Shown one piece after another: positions 25,469 to 35,065 of a stretch of 62,994 bases of DNA. Where the stretch lies: the NCBI GenBank assembly GCA_945906795.1, contig CAMDRO010000009.1, positions 1-62,994 of the forward strand. The letters are read 5' to 3'. Below the pieces are notes generated by a model, which saw nothing but the letters and a program-made list of their open reading frames with translations, ran no database searches and was not told the origin of the DNA. The stretch comes from Spirosoma fluviale. Lineage in GTDB: Bacteria; Bacteroidota; Bacteroidia; Cytophagales; Spirosomataceae. Position 1 is the stretch's first letter. The number at the start of each line of letters is the position of its first letter. The position numbers were made by a program, and so were the translations under genes.

Positions 25469-27589
25469 TTAGGGATGATAAGTAGTGACGGAATGTTTTA
25501 ATACATCGGATGGATAAAAATACACCTCTTTGAATTTTCCCTCGGAATACATTTGGCCTTGATCGAAAAAATGAGGGGATTTAGCATCCCCATTTTCTCC
25601 CCCCGCCAGTAAAGAATAGGCTTTTATTTTAGGGCCAAATTCCACCGCAGCAATAAAACTATTTCCATTTACCCCATACCATTTTTTCGACCCTTGAATC
25701 GAGCGACTTGTGTAAGAGGGAAGCTGGCCCCAGGCCGAAGAAGTAAATGGAACGGAGATACTCGGCTTTGAATCATCCATTGAAATGACATCCTGGTTGG
25801 CAATCCGTTGGAAACGATTCAATTCGCCCCAAGGCAATCGCCATGTCCCAAAATCTTTTTCTAAATCTTTAATTACTTCTCTGAGTGCTTGGATCATTTC
25901 TTGTTTTGAACCAGAACGAGCATAATTTTCGAAGTTTTGAACGACGTCCGTTTCCCCTCCCAATAGGATGGGCTTAGGAATTTTAGGCATAATTTTCAGG
26001 CCCCAACGAACGGCCAGAGTTTGCGCTATGGAGGACGTGGAGGCGTTGAAATCCCAATTTTTCAATTCGTTCAAGACTTCAGCCAAATCCGATTCTTGTG
26101 AGGCCGCTTGTAAAAGTAAAGGCAGTAAGACTTCGAAAGCCATGAGCCGACGATCATATCCTAGATTGATTAAGGAATTAATGTCTAATTTATTTGTTTG
26201 GGAAAACAAACGAACCGCATTGCGATCGCGAAAATTTTCCCCATCGGGTGCCATATAGACCGGATAATCGGCCCTTTTCGGGCTAGATGTACCTGATACA
26301 GTAAAAGGAGTGGAGTTACAGTTTTGAATCCACGCCGTAGTGGGATTATAGCTGTGAACGATTTCTTCCAAGGGGTGAAGTCCTTTCCAATCGTTTTTGG
26401 ACGTGGATCCATCTTGGGGAACGCCCCAATCGAGCGTAGGATCTCTGCGGGGGACATAATTGCCATGCCAATAGGCTATATTTCCTTTATTATCTGCATA
26501 AATGGTGTTGTTGGAGGTGTTTGCACGCATATCCATGATGCGTTTAAAGTCGGAAAAGCCGGTTGATTTGGTTCTGAGCCAACTTTGAATCAAACTCTTT
26601 CTGGCCCGGTTATAGGAGCGAACGGAGATCCATTTTCCATTCCTAGCCGCTAAAATGGGGCCTCGGTGATTGAAATAGGTTTTTATTCGACGCGTGCCGA
26701 GTGAAATCCATTTTGTCTTCAATGGAATCCATTTCCCATCTAAGAGGTATTCCATGGTTCCTTGATTATTTCTTGTCGTTTCAACATATGCATCCGCCAC
26801 ATCTACCTGAGAAGAGGTATGCATCCACCCATTAAATTTATTAAATCCTTGATAGACAAAGAATTGCCCCCAAGTCACAGCTCCATACACGGACAAACCC
26901 TCTTCACTGTTGACATGCACCTCCGGCCTAAAATAAAAAGTTACATGAGGATTAATATACAAAAGTGGATTTCCAGATGCCGAAAGGGAAGGACCTATGG
27001 CAAAGCCATTGGAACCCGTCAATTTTTCATCTGGATTTTGGTATTTTACCTGGGTCAATTGCTTGGGTAAACCATAAAATAAGGCCGTTTCGTTTTCAGT
27101 TATGTCACCCGTGGATATGCCGCTAATGGAACCATCTGTCCACATTAATGGAAACCAAGGCTCAAAATGGGTGATTAATCGAGGTTTAATTTCAGGATGC
27201 TTCTTTAGAAAGTAATTGATTCCGTCTGCATGGGCATTCAATAGTTTTTTTAGCCAAAGCGGGCTTGTTTTGTATTCTTCTTTGGCCTCATTTGCGTCAA
27301 TGAGTAATTTGATGTATAGGTCATAGGCCAGTTCCTTGTCTCCTTTGACCTCTGACATTCGGCCTAATTTTTCAATATAATTCATTTCTACCCGCGCAAA
27401 ATCATCCTCACATTGGGCGTACATCAGGCCAAATACAGCATCGGCATCTGACTTTCCGTAGATATGTGGAATTCCCCATTGATCTCGGTGAATAGTGACT
27501 CTTTTCGCCTGAGCCTCGTAAGGACCTTCGGTTCTAGCCAGGCTCGTCAAAGAGAAAAATAGTAAAATGAGTGTCAAAAATGGATACAT
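25469..27589 (-). CDS. Penicillin acylase-family (Ntn-hydrolase) amidase, secreted
   Basis: Relative of penicillin and acyl-homoserine-lactone acylases, which self-cleave and then use an N-terminal Ser to split amide bonds. From the inner Met at 27589 (preferred; an upstream in-frame ATG lies at 27619) there is a compact signal peptide ending SLART. The alpha part holds RDQWGIPHIYGKSDADAVFG and an ER/DF stretch (CEDDFARVEMN); the beta part begins at the new N-terminus in GSNGFAIG (Ser203 counted from the longer start), followed by LLYINPHVTF and ARSGSKQEM. About 700 residues, usual for the family. The substrate may be acyl-homoserine lactones, N-acyl amino acids or antibiotics; sequence alone does not decide. 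Its 3' end is 141 nt upstream of crtY on the same strand. Confidence 0.88.
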   Translation of the reverse strand: MYPFLTLILLFFSLTSLARTEGPYEAQAKRVTIHRDQWGIPHIYGKSDADAVFGLMYAQCEDDFARVEMNYIEKLGRMSEVKGDKELAYDLYIKLLIDANEAKEEYKTSPLWLKKLLNAHADGINYFLKKHPEIKPRLITHFEPWFPLMWTDGSISGISTGDITENETALFYGLPKQLTQVKYQNPDEKLTGSNGFAIGPSLSASGNPLLYINPHVTFYFRPEVHVNSEEGLSVYGAVTWGQFFVYQGFNKFNGWMHTSSQVDVADAYVETTRNNQGTMEYLLDGKWIPLKTKWISLGTRRIKTYFNHRGPILAARNGKWISVRSYNRARKSLIQSWLRTKSTGFSDFKRIMDMRANTSNNTIYADNKGNIAYWHGNYVPRRDPTLDWGVPQDGSTSKNDWKGLHPLEEIVHSYNPTTAWIQNCNSTPFTVSGTSSPKRADYPVYMAPDGENFRDRNAVRLFSQTNKLDINSLINLGYDRRLMAFEVLLPLLLQAASQESDLAEVLNELKNWDFNASTSSIAQTLAVRWGLKIMPKIPKPILLGGETDVVQNFENYARSGSKQEMIQALREVIKDLEKDFGTWRLPWGELNRFQRIANQDVISMDDSKPSISVPFTSSAWGQLPSYTSRSIQGSKKWYGVNGNSFIAAVEFGPKIKAYSLLAGGENGDAKSPHFFDQGQMYSEGKFKEVYFYPSDVLKHSVTTYHP

Positions 27590-27779
27590 CGCTTGTTGAT
27601 AATTTGATAAAAATAGCAATAAAATCCGAACAGGAGTAATCTAAAATTATCTAGGGGTTAATCGCAGTGATCAAAGGGACGACACTTCGATTGAATAATC
27701 TATTGTTCGTTGGCTTGGCCACAGGCGAAATGTGTGCCTTGAATTGATTTTACTGGTTGGCCAACTCGATATGAAGTAC

Positions 27780-27960
27780 AACTCATCTTAACCGGATAAA
27801 ACCCAAATTAATCAATTCCAATTTTATCTACCTCCTTATATGATTTTTGAAGGATGAAATTCATCCATTTTGCTGTCTTATTTGCTGTTTTATATTTTTG
27901 GTAATTTTTTATTTAAAATGAATAAATTACTATATTCGATTAATCCATTATCAAATTCCA
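27780..27960 (+). repeat. Degenerate copy of the dispersed intergenic element (right half)
   Basis: AAACCCAAATTAATC, ATTTTGCTGTC, TTATTTGCTG and TTTATTTAAAATGAAT follow one another in the order seen in the right half of the clear copies at 53466 and 57880. The ends and the hairpin are not recognisable. It is the leftmost trace of the family; nothing similar was seen at 1-27 kb. The surrounding gap (27620-27980) has no gene. Confidence 0.35.
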
Positions 27961-27980
27961 TTTTATTGACGAGGTAAACA

Positions 27981-29750
27981 ATGCTGATGAATCCTTGCAA
28001 ATTTCTTTTGATTATACTCGCCTGTGGAGTCTCCATCATGAGTATGGCCCAAAAAAACATACACCCCAACGTCATTTTAATTATCACTGATGACCAAGGA
28101 TATGGCGACTTGGGAATTACCGGGAATTCATTAATTAAGACCCCGTACATTGACCGCTTCGCGAAGCAGAGTTTACAATTTAGTGATTTCCATGTTTCTC
28201 CCGTGTGCGCACCTACTCGGTCAAGTTTAATGACTGGCCGCTATTCCTTGCGAACCGGGATAAGAGATACCTATAATGGAGGGGCCACGATGGCTTCCAA
28301 TGAAATTACGATTGCCGAAATTTTGAAGCAAGCAGGTTATCGTACAGGATTATTTGGTAAATGGCATTTGGGGGACAATTTCCCTAGTAGGCCGATGGAC
28401 CAGGGATTTGATGAGACCTTAATGCACCTTTCAGGCGGTATGGGTCAGGTAGGTGATGTAACGACTTATTTTCAAAAAGATAGTAGTTATTTCAATCCGG
28501 TCCTTTGGAAAAATGGTCAAAAGGAGTCATTTAAGGGATATTGTTCTGACATTTTTGCAGCGAATGCCATCCATTTTATTGAAAAAAACAAAAGCAATCC
28601 ATTTTTCTGTTACCTCTCCTTTAATGCCCCTCATACGCCATTGCAAGTACCTGATTCTTATTATCAGATGTACAAAAATACCGACCCGTCCATTGAATTT
28701 GAAAGAAAAAACCCCATGCATCTTAAAATGAGCGAAAAGGACAAGGAAGATGCTCGAAAGGTATATGGCATGGTCAGCAATATAGACGATAACATAGGCA
28801 AATTACTTCAAAAAATCACTGATTTGGGAATTGAAGAAAATACCATCATCATATTTATGACGGACAACGGCCCGCAGCAATTACGCTATACGGCGGGTAT
28901 GCGAGATAAAAAAGGATCGGTTTATAATGGAGGAACAAGAGTTCCATTCTTCTTGAAATATCCAGCTTTGACGAAGGAAAGTAAAGTGATTGAAACGATG
29001 TCGGCCCACTTTGACGTGCTACCTACGCTCTCGGAATTGTGTCATGTAGATTTACCAAAAGATCGTAAGATAGACGGTAAAAGTCTTGTGCCCCTGATAA
29101 AAGGCAAAAAGGTCGATTGGTCAGATAGGTCATTGTTTACTTATTGGACCAGAAAGTATCCTGAACTTTACAACAGTATGGCTATTCAGAAGTCGGGGTA
29201 CAAATTAGTCGGACAAACTAATTATAACGCTTCCATCGAAGATTTCGAATTGTACCATTTGAAAAATGACCCAGAAGAGCTACACAATATAGTCAAGGAA
29301 AATAAAGCCATTGCCTTGAAACTGAAAACGGAATTAGATCTTATTTACCAGGATTTAATTCGATCAAAAAATCTGATAACCCCACCCAAAATTATCGTTG
29401 GCTCGAAAAAGGAAAACCCCTTGACCTTAAATCGAAATGATGCGGATGGTTCCCGTGGATTATGGGATCAAGAAGCCATATTTGGAAAATGGAACGTCAA
29501 TATTCTGAAAGGACGCTATAATTTCAGATTTAAGTTTATCAATCCAATAGTTGCCAAGGGAGACATGTATTTGGAAACAAATACAATTATCAATCAAATG
29601 AAGAATGATCAAAATACGGATGTGATTGAGATGAAAAATGTTTCTCTTCCAGAAATAAATGGCGAATTGATTCCTTACTATTTGATTAAGGGTAAAATGA
29701 TATTGCCATTTAGTGTTGAAATTGAAAAGGTGGATTTAAATAGCTATTAA
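27981..29750 (+). CDS. Sulfatase (arylsulfatase type), secreted
   Basis: Hydrolyses sulfate esters, probably from sulfated glycans. The signal peptide is 1-24 (SIMSMAQ). The formylglycine site is of the Cys type, CAPTRSSLMTGR with Cys76, so an FGE-type or radical maturase elsewhere is needed. Metal ligands: ITDDQGYGD (Asp37, Asp38) and FMTDNGP; GKWHLGD is the conserved substrate-binding block. At 589 residues it has an extra C-terminal beta domain of about 100 residues (GLWDQEAIFGKWNVNILKG ...) often seen in Bacteroidota. It sits alone between two intergenic stretches; the window has no other sulfatase. Confidence 0.93.
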   Translation: MLMNPCKFLLIILACGVSIMSMAQKNIHPNVILIITDDQGYGDLGITGNSLIKTPYIDRFAKQSLQFSDFHVSPVCAPTRSSLMTGRYSLRTGIRDTYNGGATMASNEITIAEILKQAGYRTGLFGKWHLGDNFPSRPMDQGFDETLMHLSGGMGQVGDVTTYFQKDSSYFNPVLWKNGQKESFKGYCSDIFAANAIHFIEKNKSNPFFCYLSFNAPHTPLQVPDSYYQMYKNTDPSIEFERKNPMHLKMSEKDKEDARKVYGMVSNIDDNIGKLLQKITDLGIEENTIIIFMTDNGPQQLRYTAGMRDKKGSVYNGGTRVPFFLKYPALTKESKVIETMSAHFDVLPTLSELCHVDLPKDRKIDGKSLVPLIKGKKVDWSDRSLFTYWTRKYPELYNSMAIQKSGYKLVGQTNYNASIEDFELYHLKNDPEELHNIVKENKAIALKLKTELDLIYQDLIRSKNLITPPKIIVGSKKENPLTLNRNDADGSRGLWDQEAIFGKWNVNILKGRYNFRFKFINPIVAKGDMYLETNTIINQMKNDQNTDVIEMKNVSLPEINGELIPYYLIKGKMILPFSVEIEKVDLNSY

Positions 29751-29870
29751 ATTCATGTTCATTCAACTAATAAATTGGACCCGTGATATCTTTTCTTTTG
29801 CTTGTTTATTTCTGAGGAATAAAATCTAATTTTACTTTTCAATAAATCGCATCATTTAAAATATTTTGAG

Positions 29871-30467
29871 ATGAAAACATTTTACATCATTGCTAGCATA
29901 GGCTTTTTGTTCCTCATGATACAATCGTATAAATTGATGAGCAATAATCTAAAAACGGAAAATCAAAAATACAGGTTGGTATTAAAGGATGCTCAATTTG
30001 AAATAAGGTTTTACCCATCCGCCACATTTGCTAAAATTTATAGCTCAGGGACTGATTATAAGTCTGTATCTAGTAGTGGATTTAGGAAATTAGCCGGGTA
30101 TATCTTTGGGGGAAATGACCAGGGTAAAAGCATTTCAATGACCGCGCCTGTCCGAATGGAAATGAGCGACAAAGGATCTTCCATGAGTTTTGTGATGCCC
30201 GAAAAATACAAAGAAGCTGATTTACCTAAACCCAAAGATGCAAGTGTCCATATTGTGAAATCAAGTCCTCAATATGTGGCTGTAATTAGTTTTGGCGGCT
30301 ATGCAGATGATGAAACGATCAGAGAAAAGCGCGATTTGTTATTAAAATTAATTCAAAAAAAGGGCATTAAAGTTGCCGGAGAATACTCATTTTTAGGTTA
30401 TAATGCTCCCTTCCAATTTTGGAGCAGAAAAAATGAAGTGGTTATTCCTATTGACTGGAAAGAGTAA
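29871..30467 (+). CDS. SOUL heme-binding family protein
   Basis: Member of the SOUL/HBP family, small proteins that bind heme or other tetrapyrroles. The N-terminus is a membrane anchor or signal (residues 5-22). The domain reads YRLVLKDAQFEIRFYP (start), GFRKLAGYIFGGN, ISMTAPVRME, MSFVMPEKYK and FGGYADDETI, ending with FLGYNAPFQFWSRKNEVVIPI, all typical for the family. 198 residues. In Bacteroidota a role in heme handling or in photoprotection is suspected but not shown. It is 120 nt downstream of the sulfatase and probably separate. Confidence 0.9.
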   Translation: MKTFYIIASIGFLFLMIQSYKLMSNNLKTENQKYRLVLKDAQFEIRFYPSATFAKIYSSGTDYKSVSSSGFRKLAGYIFGGNDQGKSISMTAPVRMEMSDKGSSMSFVMPEKYKEADLPKPKDASVHIVKSSPQYVAVISFGGYADDETIREKRDLLLKLIQKKGIKVAGEYSFLGYNAPFQFWSRKNEVVIPIDWKE

Positions 30468-30577
30468 AAAATTAAATGAATTGTTGTATTTTTTGCAAAA
30501 GGTAAATGATCAAGTTTCATTTTTATTAATGAATAAGATTGGTTAGATTTGTATCCAAATGAAGACAAATTGTTCAA

Positions 30578-30685
30578 ATGTACCTAATCGAAAAAACAGA
30601 TGAATTTGACAAATGGCTTCGGAAACTGAAGGATATAAGAGCTAAAAAATGGAAACTTCAAAATTTGATATTGCGGATTATTTAG
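30578..30685 (+). pseudogene. Stump of a HigB/RelE-type toxin gene (TIGR02683-like)
   Basis: The ATG at 30578 opens a 35-codon frame beginning MYLIEKTDEFDKWLRKLKD then IRAK, which is the characteristic start of addiction-module killer proteins of about 100 residues. After codon 25 similarity stops, and the frame ends at TAG inside the antitoxin gene. The catalytic C-terminal three quarters of the toxin are deleted, while the antitoxin that follows is whole. Confidence 0.65.
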
Positions 30686-30942
30686 ATAGTAATGAAATGA
30701 TAACTGAATACCTCAATGCAGTATTGGCTGAGGGAAACGATTCTGATGTCATTGTGGCCATAGGAAATATTGCAAAATCTATTGGCATGACAAAAATTGC
30801 TGCTGAAACGGGATTAAGTAGACCTAGTTTATATAAAGCCTTATCTAATGGTTCTAAGCCTCAATTTGAGACGATAATGAAAGTGTTACGAGCGATTGGT
30901 GGTCAAATACAAATTAATCCTGTTGTACAAGAAATGGCCTAG
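30649..30942 (+). CDS. Antitoxin of a HigBA-like module (TIGR02684-like), orphan
   Basis: 97 residues with an HTH of the Cro/C1 type: IAKSIGMTKIAAETGLSRPS, then LYKALSNGSKPQFETIMKVL and a C-terminal GGQIQINPV. The N-terminal DIADYLDSNEMITEYLNAVL is the family signature that contacts the toxin. In normal modules the toxin gene ends a few bases before this start; here the toxin stump overlaps it by 37 nt, a sign of an internal deletion that left the antitoxin intact. It may still repress its own promoter or neutralise a related toxin elsewhere. Confidence 0.88.
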   Translation: METSKFDIADYLDSNEMITEYLNAVLAEGNDSDVIVAIGNIAKSIGMTKIAAETGLSRPSLYKALSNGSKPQFETIMKVLRAIGGQIQINPVVQEMA

Positions 30943-30978
30943 TCTATGTAAAACTCTTATTTATTTGGAGCCCCAATT

Positions 30979-31037
30979 CGTATACCAGATTTGCTTTCAC
31001 CCCCATAAAAAAATCCACCTCATAAGGGTGGATTCTG
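30979..31037 (+). repeat. Partial copy of the dispersed element, serving as terminator of the next gene
   Basis: GATTTGCTTTCACCCCCATA followed by AATCCACC (31012-31019), a 7-nt loop and GGTGGATT (31027-31034) is the central part of the element with a changed loop. On the minus strand the hairpin runs into a T tract (TTTTTTTATGG), so it also terminates the large heme-binding gene that ends at 31062. Confidence 0.65.
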
Positions 31038-31061
31038 TTAGTCACAAATAGCGTTTGATGA

Positions 31062-34000
31062 TTATTTTAATGTACGGATATAAGATAATAAGTCTGCCAC
31101 TTGCTTATCGGTATAATTGTCAATCAAACCTTTTACCATGAAAGAGCGGCCTCCCAGAAAACCTTGGTTTTGGATGGACCCTGCGTCAATAAATACTCTG
31201 CTACCTCCCATAAAAGCAAGGGTGGTCCCGCGGGCATCTTTATTGACCAAATAACCTTCTATACTTTGACCATCTTTTTTTCTCACACGGTAAACCGCAT
31301 AATTTGATTCTACGGCTGCATCTGGATTGAGGATGGCCGTAATGATTGCTTCGTAGTCGCGGGAAGCAGAGCCGTCTAAGGCCGGTGCAATATTCTGTCC
31401 CTTATTGCCGACCTGATGACACAATAGACAAGTCTGAAAAAGTACCTTTCCTTGATTGGGGTTTCCTCCGTTTTTGTTAGCAATGGCCATGTATCTGCTA
31501 AGGTCCCCTTCAAATGCTTTCTTCTTTTCCTCTTCACGCTTTTTAACTCCTTCCATCATGGCTTGTCCACGTGGGTCACCGCGATGGGTATTGACAATGC
31601 GTTCTGCTGAAGAAAGATTGAAGGCCGACAAATCCAGCCCTTTTTGTTCATACACATTCATTAATACGGCAGCACTCTGGCGTGAGCCGGATAAAATACT
31701 GACCATTTCTGCTTTTTCAGTCGCTTTAAGATCAGGGATCCATTTCAGTAAAACCCTTTCTCCGTCATTGGGGCTCGCCTTTGAAAGGCTATTCAGTGCG
31801 GCTGCACGTACCTCAAAACTTAATTTTTTATTCTGAACAATTCGCATAAATACTTCTTGACTGGCTTTGGGATTAATCTCTAATGCTTTCAAGGCCAGTT
31901 TTAATGTATTATCTGAGCTTTGATCCTTGATTAATGAAACAATAGCGTCTCTTAGTTTTTCCATTTTAAAACGCCCAATCACATCCAGCGCCAGGTCTAT
32001 GTTGGCCTGCGAATCACTCTGAAGCAATATGTTGACTGGAACCAAAAGCATATTGGCCATTTCAGGGGATTGTACCTGAGCTAGATTTTGCAAAGCGAAA
32101 TTGATATACGCTGCGGCATTAACCGGATTTTGGACTACTTGCTTTACAGCCTCATAAATCTCTTGGTTGCCCAGCATTTCCGCAATGGCTATAAACGTAG
32201 ATTCGTCGAGTGTCGTGATATGAGTTTCAGGCCAAAATTTTAGAAAAGACTTTTCCCTTTGTCCAACAGGTAATGCTTGGATGGCCCACAATATATTTGC
32301 GACAGGAATATCGGTGGCGATCGGAGCGTTTATATACGTTTGTAATTCGACTGCGTATTGTTCGAGCGCCTTGCGGGCCAGAAAACGTTCAAATTTTCTC
32401 TCATAAGCCCCACCCATAGCATTCCCCGGGATTTCGGGTTTACAGGCACGAACCAGAATGTCAATAACAGACGGGTCGGCTCCGCCGGCTTCTGTCAGCG
32501 TACGAAGGACTTGAGAGCGGACAGCTGGATTCTTATCTTCTATGAGCTCTTTTAGTGAACTGGCCATTTGTGCCGGGAGTAGAGAAAAGCTGGTCAGGGA
32601 ACGAACAGCCTCACGCCTAAGATTGTGCAATGGGGATTTTAAAAGCGAAGAAAGAAGTTTGGCATCATACTGTTTAATTCCTTCCAATGACCATAGGGCA
32701 TGTATTCTAGTGACTTCATCCTGGGATTGGTCGGAAGCCATGGCTACAAGTTCCACAGCTAAGGTCTTAGTTTCTGAGATAGGGCGATCTGAGATCTGAT
32801 GCCATGCTGCACGTTTTTCCCAAAGTGAGGGTGATTTAAGGTGATTGACCAGTTCTTCCGTTTTTACCACATTTAAATCTGGGATCATTCGTGGTTTTTG
32901 ACTGACATGACGGATACGCCAGATACGGCCATGTGACTTATCCCGATCCGGATGTGTGGTCGGTAGTTCATTGTGGGAAATGATTTTGTTGTACCAATCA
33001 GCGATGTAGAGGGATCCATCTGGGCCAAACTCCATGTTAACCGGGCGAAACCAGTCGTCTTCCGAGGTCAGCAAATCCGGTACATGTTTCGCTGTAACCG
33101 TGCCATCCGGATTACGGACGATCTGAACTGCGTTGATCGAACTGGTGATCGGATTTGCCAAAAACGCTACATTTTTATACTCATCTGGAAATGACCCAGA
33201 GGCATCATCAGCAAATGCCGTTCCCGATATTCCTGTTCCACCCACACGGAATTCGTGAAGTGTAGGTATGAATGGCTGATAAGGACTGAGCCGTTCATTG
33301 CCAATGCCCGGAAAGCCCGAACCGGGTTCCATGGGGGCAACAGAATATCCCAAATCATTCGCTTCAGAACCATACCACTGACCATTCCCACGGAGCTGAA
33401 AGCCCCAAATATTATTGAGACCAGAACTGACCAGTTCCAGTTTTTTTGCATCCAAAGATAAGCGGGCGATCTTGCTGTAATCGATCTTCAGTTTTGCATC
33501 GCTTTTTAAAGAAGAAACTCCACTTTTATTGAGGGCGCCCTGGCTGAAATGAATCCAATCGCCGGGTGCCCGAATGAGCACATGCGCCATCGTGTGGGTA
33601 TCTGTAAAACCAAAACCGGTGAGTAGGGGAGTCCGTTGGTCTGCTTTTCCATCCTGATTGGTATCACTCAGAAAAAACAGCTCTGAACCTTGCACCACAT
33701 AAGCTCCATTCTTATAGGGTAAAATACTCATGGGAATAGTCAGGCCATCGGCCCAGATGTTGGTTTTCACGGGATTCCTGCCATACAGCTCAGAGAACAC
33801 CAGTATTTTGTCGGTACCTTTTGTTTTGCCCTGATAGAGATCCAATATCCGTTTAAAGTTCGGATGATTTTTCTGCGCTTCTGGGTCATCCATGAGTTTC
33901 AGTAAATCATTCCATTGAATGTCGGCGATCGGGTCCAAAGGGTACATGATTGCGGTCTGGGTCCAGAGCCTTCCCGCATCATCGAAAGTGAGGTCGATCG

Positions 34001-34199
34001 GGTTGATAAGACCGTCTCTTTCGCTGGCAACGAGTTCAACAATGAAGCCCTCAGGTACTTTGAATCCTGCAAGCTCCTGTTCGGGGGTATAAACCTGCGT
34101 GCGTACCGACTGAGTTTTTTTTGATTGAGCCAACACGGTGGGGGCAAATGTCAGGTTAGTGACCATTAAGGCTGAAATGAATACAAGGATAAGCTTCAT
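31062..34199 (-). CDS. Membrane-bound dehydrogenase-type protein with HEAT repeats and cytochrome c domain (PVC type)
   Basis: Large secreted redox protein of 1045 residues of the family first noted in Planctomycetes/Verrucomicrobia. Order: signal peptide (to about 24, VLAQ); a sugar-dehydrogenase-like beta-propeller (KVPEGFIVELVASERDG ... FGPDGSLYIADWYNKII, to about 410); a HEAT-repeat solenoid (about 430-880); and a C-terminal cytochrome c domain with heme motif CLLCH near residue 923 and a likely Met ligand further on. Followed by IRTLK at the end. Usually paired with DUF1080 proteins, and one lies 94 nt upstream here. It presumably oxidises a sugar derivative and passes electrons to periplasmic carriers. 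DNA of this gene pair is clearly richer in G+C than its neighbours. Confidence 0.87.
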   Translation of the reverse strand: MKLILVFISALMVTNLTFAPTVLAQSKKTQSVRTQVYTPEQELAGFKVPEGFIVELVASERDGLINPIDLTFDDAGRLWTQTAIMYPLDPIADIQWNDLLKLMDDPEAQKNHPNFKRILDLYQGKTKGTDKILVFSELYGRNPVKTNIWADGLTIPMSILPYKNGAYVVQGSELFFLSDTNQDGKADQRTPLLTGFGFTDTHTMAHVLIRAPGDWIHFSQGALNKSGVSSLKSDAKLKIDYSKIARLSLDAKKLELVSSGLNNIWGFQLRGNGQWYGSEANDLGYSVAPMEPGSGFPGIGNERLSPYQPFIPTLHEFRVGGTGISGTAFADDASGSFPDEYKNVAFLANPITSSINAVQIVRNPDGTVTAKHVPDLLTSEDDWFRPVNMEFGPDGSLYIADWYNKIISHNELPTTHPDRDKSHGRIWRIRHVSQKPRMIPDLNVVKTEELVNHLKSPSLWEKRAAWHQISDRPISETKTLAVELVAMASDQSQDEVTRIHALWSLEGIKQYDAKLLSSLLKSPLHNLRREAVRSLTSFSLLPAQMASSLKELIEDKNPAVRSQVLRTLTEAGGADPSVIDILVRACKPEIPGNAMGGAYERKFERFLARKALEQYAVELQTYINAPIATDIPVANILWAIQALPVGQREKSFLKFWPETHITTLDESTFIAIAEMLGNQEIYEAVKQVVQNPVNAAAYINFALQNLAQVQSPEMANMLLVPVNILLQSDSQANIDLALDVIGRFKMEKLRDAIVSLIKDQSSDNTLKLALKALEINPKASQEVFMRIVQNKKLSFEVRAAALNSLSKASPNDGERVLLKWIPDLKATEKAEMVSILSGSRQSAAVLMNVYEQKGLDLSAFNLSSAERIVNTHRGDPRGQAMMEGVKKREEEKKKAFEGDLSRYMAIANKNGGNPNQGKVLFQTCLLCHQVGNKGQNIAPALDGSASRDYEAIITAILNPDAAVESNYAVYRVRKKDGQSIEGYLVNKDARGTTLAFMGGSRVFIDAGSIQNQGFLGGRSFMVKGLIDNYTDKQVADLLSYIRTLK

Positions 34200-34293
34200 A
34201 ATTTTTCTATATGGGGTAGCAAAAATTGTATATATTTTTTGGATCGGCTATTTCGAACAAAGGCTAATTTTTTACAAATGAGATCTTTACTCA

Positions 34294-34986
34294 TCAGGGA
34301 ATTTCGGATATGGTCAGATCTCTGAACTCCACTTGGGCCACACCTCCGCTATGAATTTGAACGGCAATAACCCCCTTTTGAGGTATTTGGGGATCTTTTT
34401 CAATATATTCACAGGTTTTCACCCCATTAATGTACAATTCATGCAGATTGCCCTTGCAACGGATGATGTAGCTATTCCAACCATCTTCCTTGAGGAGGTG
34501 TTTGAGTGTGTTAAGATCTCCGCCGACCAGTTTGCCGCGGCGATGTTCATCATAAATATCACCCCAGTATCCATTTCCAATATCAGCCTGATATCCGACC
34601 ATTTTCCCTCCCTCAATGATGGAGCGATATTGAATGCCGCTATTGATCAAACCTGTTTTGGGATCACCAGATAAACGAAAAAGGCAGCGGAATTCAAAAT
34701 CACCATATTCCCGAGTGGTATACAAATAGGTGTTAGCAGGTATTTTATGGATACCATCCCCACTTCTGATCACGCTATCGGCCACAAACCACAGCTTTTC
34801 ATGCGTTGGATCGACTGTTTTCCAGCCCTTGAGCGTTTTTCCATCAAAAAGAGAAACGGCTTTGACGGTCGACTGGCCACATAGGTTTAATGAACTGAAA
34901 GCTAGGACAAACAATAGAGCTGGGATGCTGGGAATCAATTTTAATAAGCGATCTCTGTGATCAATTTTATTTCTATCTGCGTTCAT
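34294..34986 (-). CDS. DUF1080 family protein (3-keto-disaccharide hydrolase type)
   Basis: Secreted jelly-roll protein, 230 residues. The leader (hydrophobic core 17-35, ending LCGQ) is preceded by a charged stretch. Family marks: SLFDGKTLKGWKTVDP (45-60), TREYGDFEFRCLFR, NSGIQYRS, GYQADIGNGYWGDIYDE, NSYIIRCKGN and GVIAVQIHSGG. It is the first gene of a two-gene unit with the large heme-binding dehydrogenase; such units occur in Planctomycetes and Bacteroidota and fit oxidation of a glycoside followed by cleavage. G+C is high, as for its partner, which suggests the pair was acquired together. Confidence 0.88.
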   Translation of the reverse strand: MNADRNKIDHRDRLLKLIPSIPALLFVLAFSSLNLCGQSTVKAVSLFDGKTLKGWKTVDPTHEKLWFVADSVIRSGDGIHKIPANTYLYTTREYGDFEFRCLFRLSGDPKTGLINSGIQYRSIIEGGKMVGYQADIGNGYWGDIYDEHRRGKLVGGDLNTLKHLLKEDGWNSYIIRCKGNLHELYINGVKTCEYIEKDPQIPQKGVIAVQIHSGGVAQVEFRDLTISEIP

Positions 34987-35065
34987 AAGGATGCTATTTT
35001 GGGCTTGAAAAGTGAAAACCTTCGGCTTAATTTGTTTGTCAATAGGTCAAATTTTAAAATCCCAA

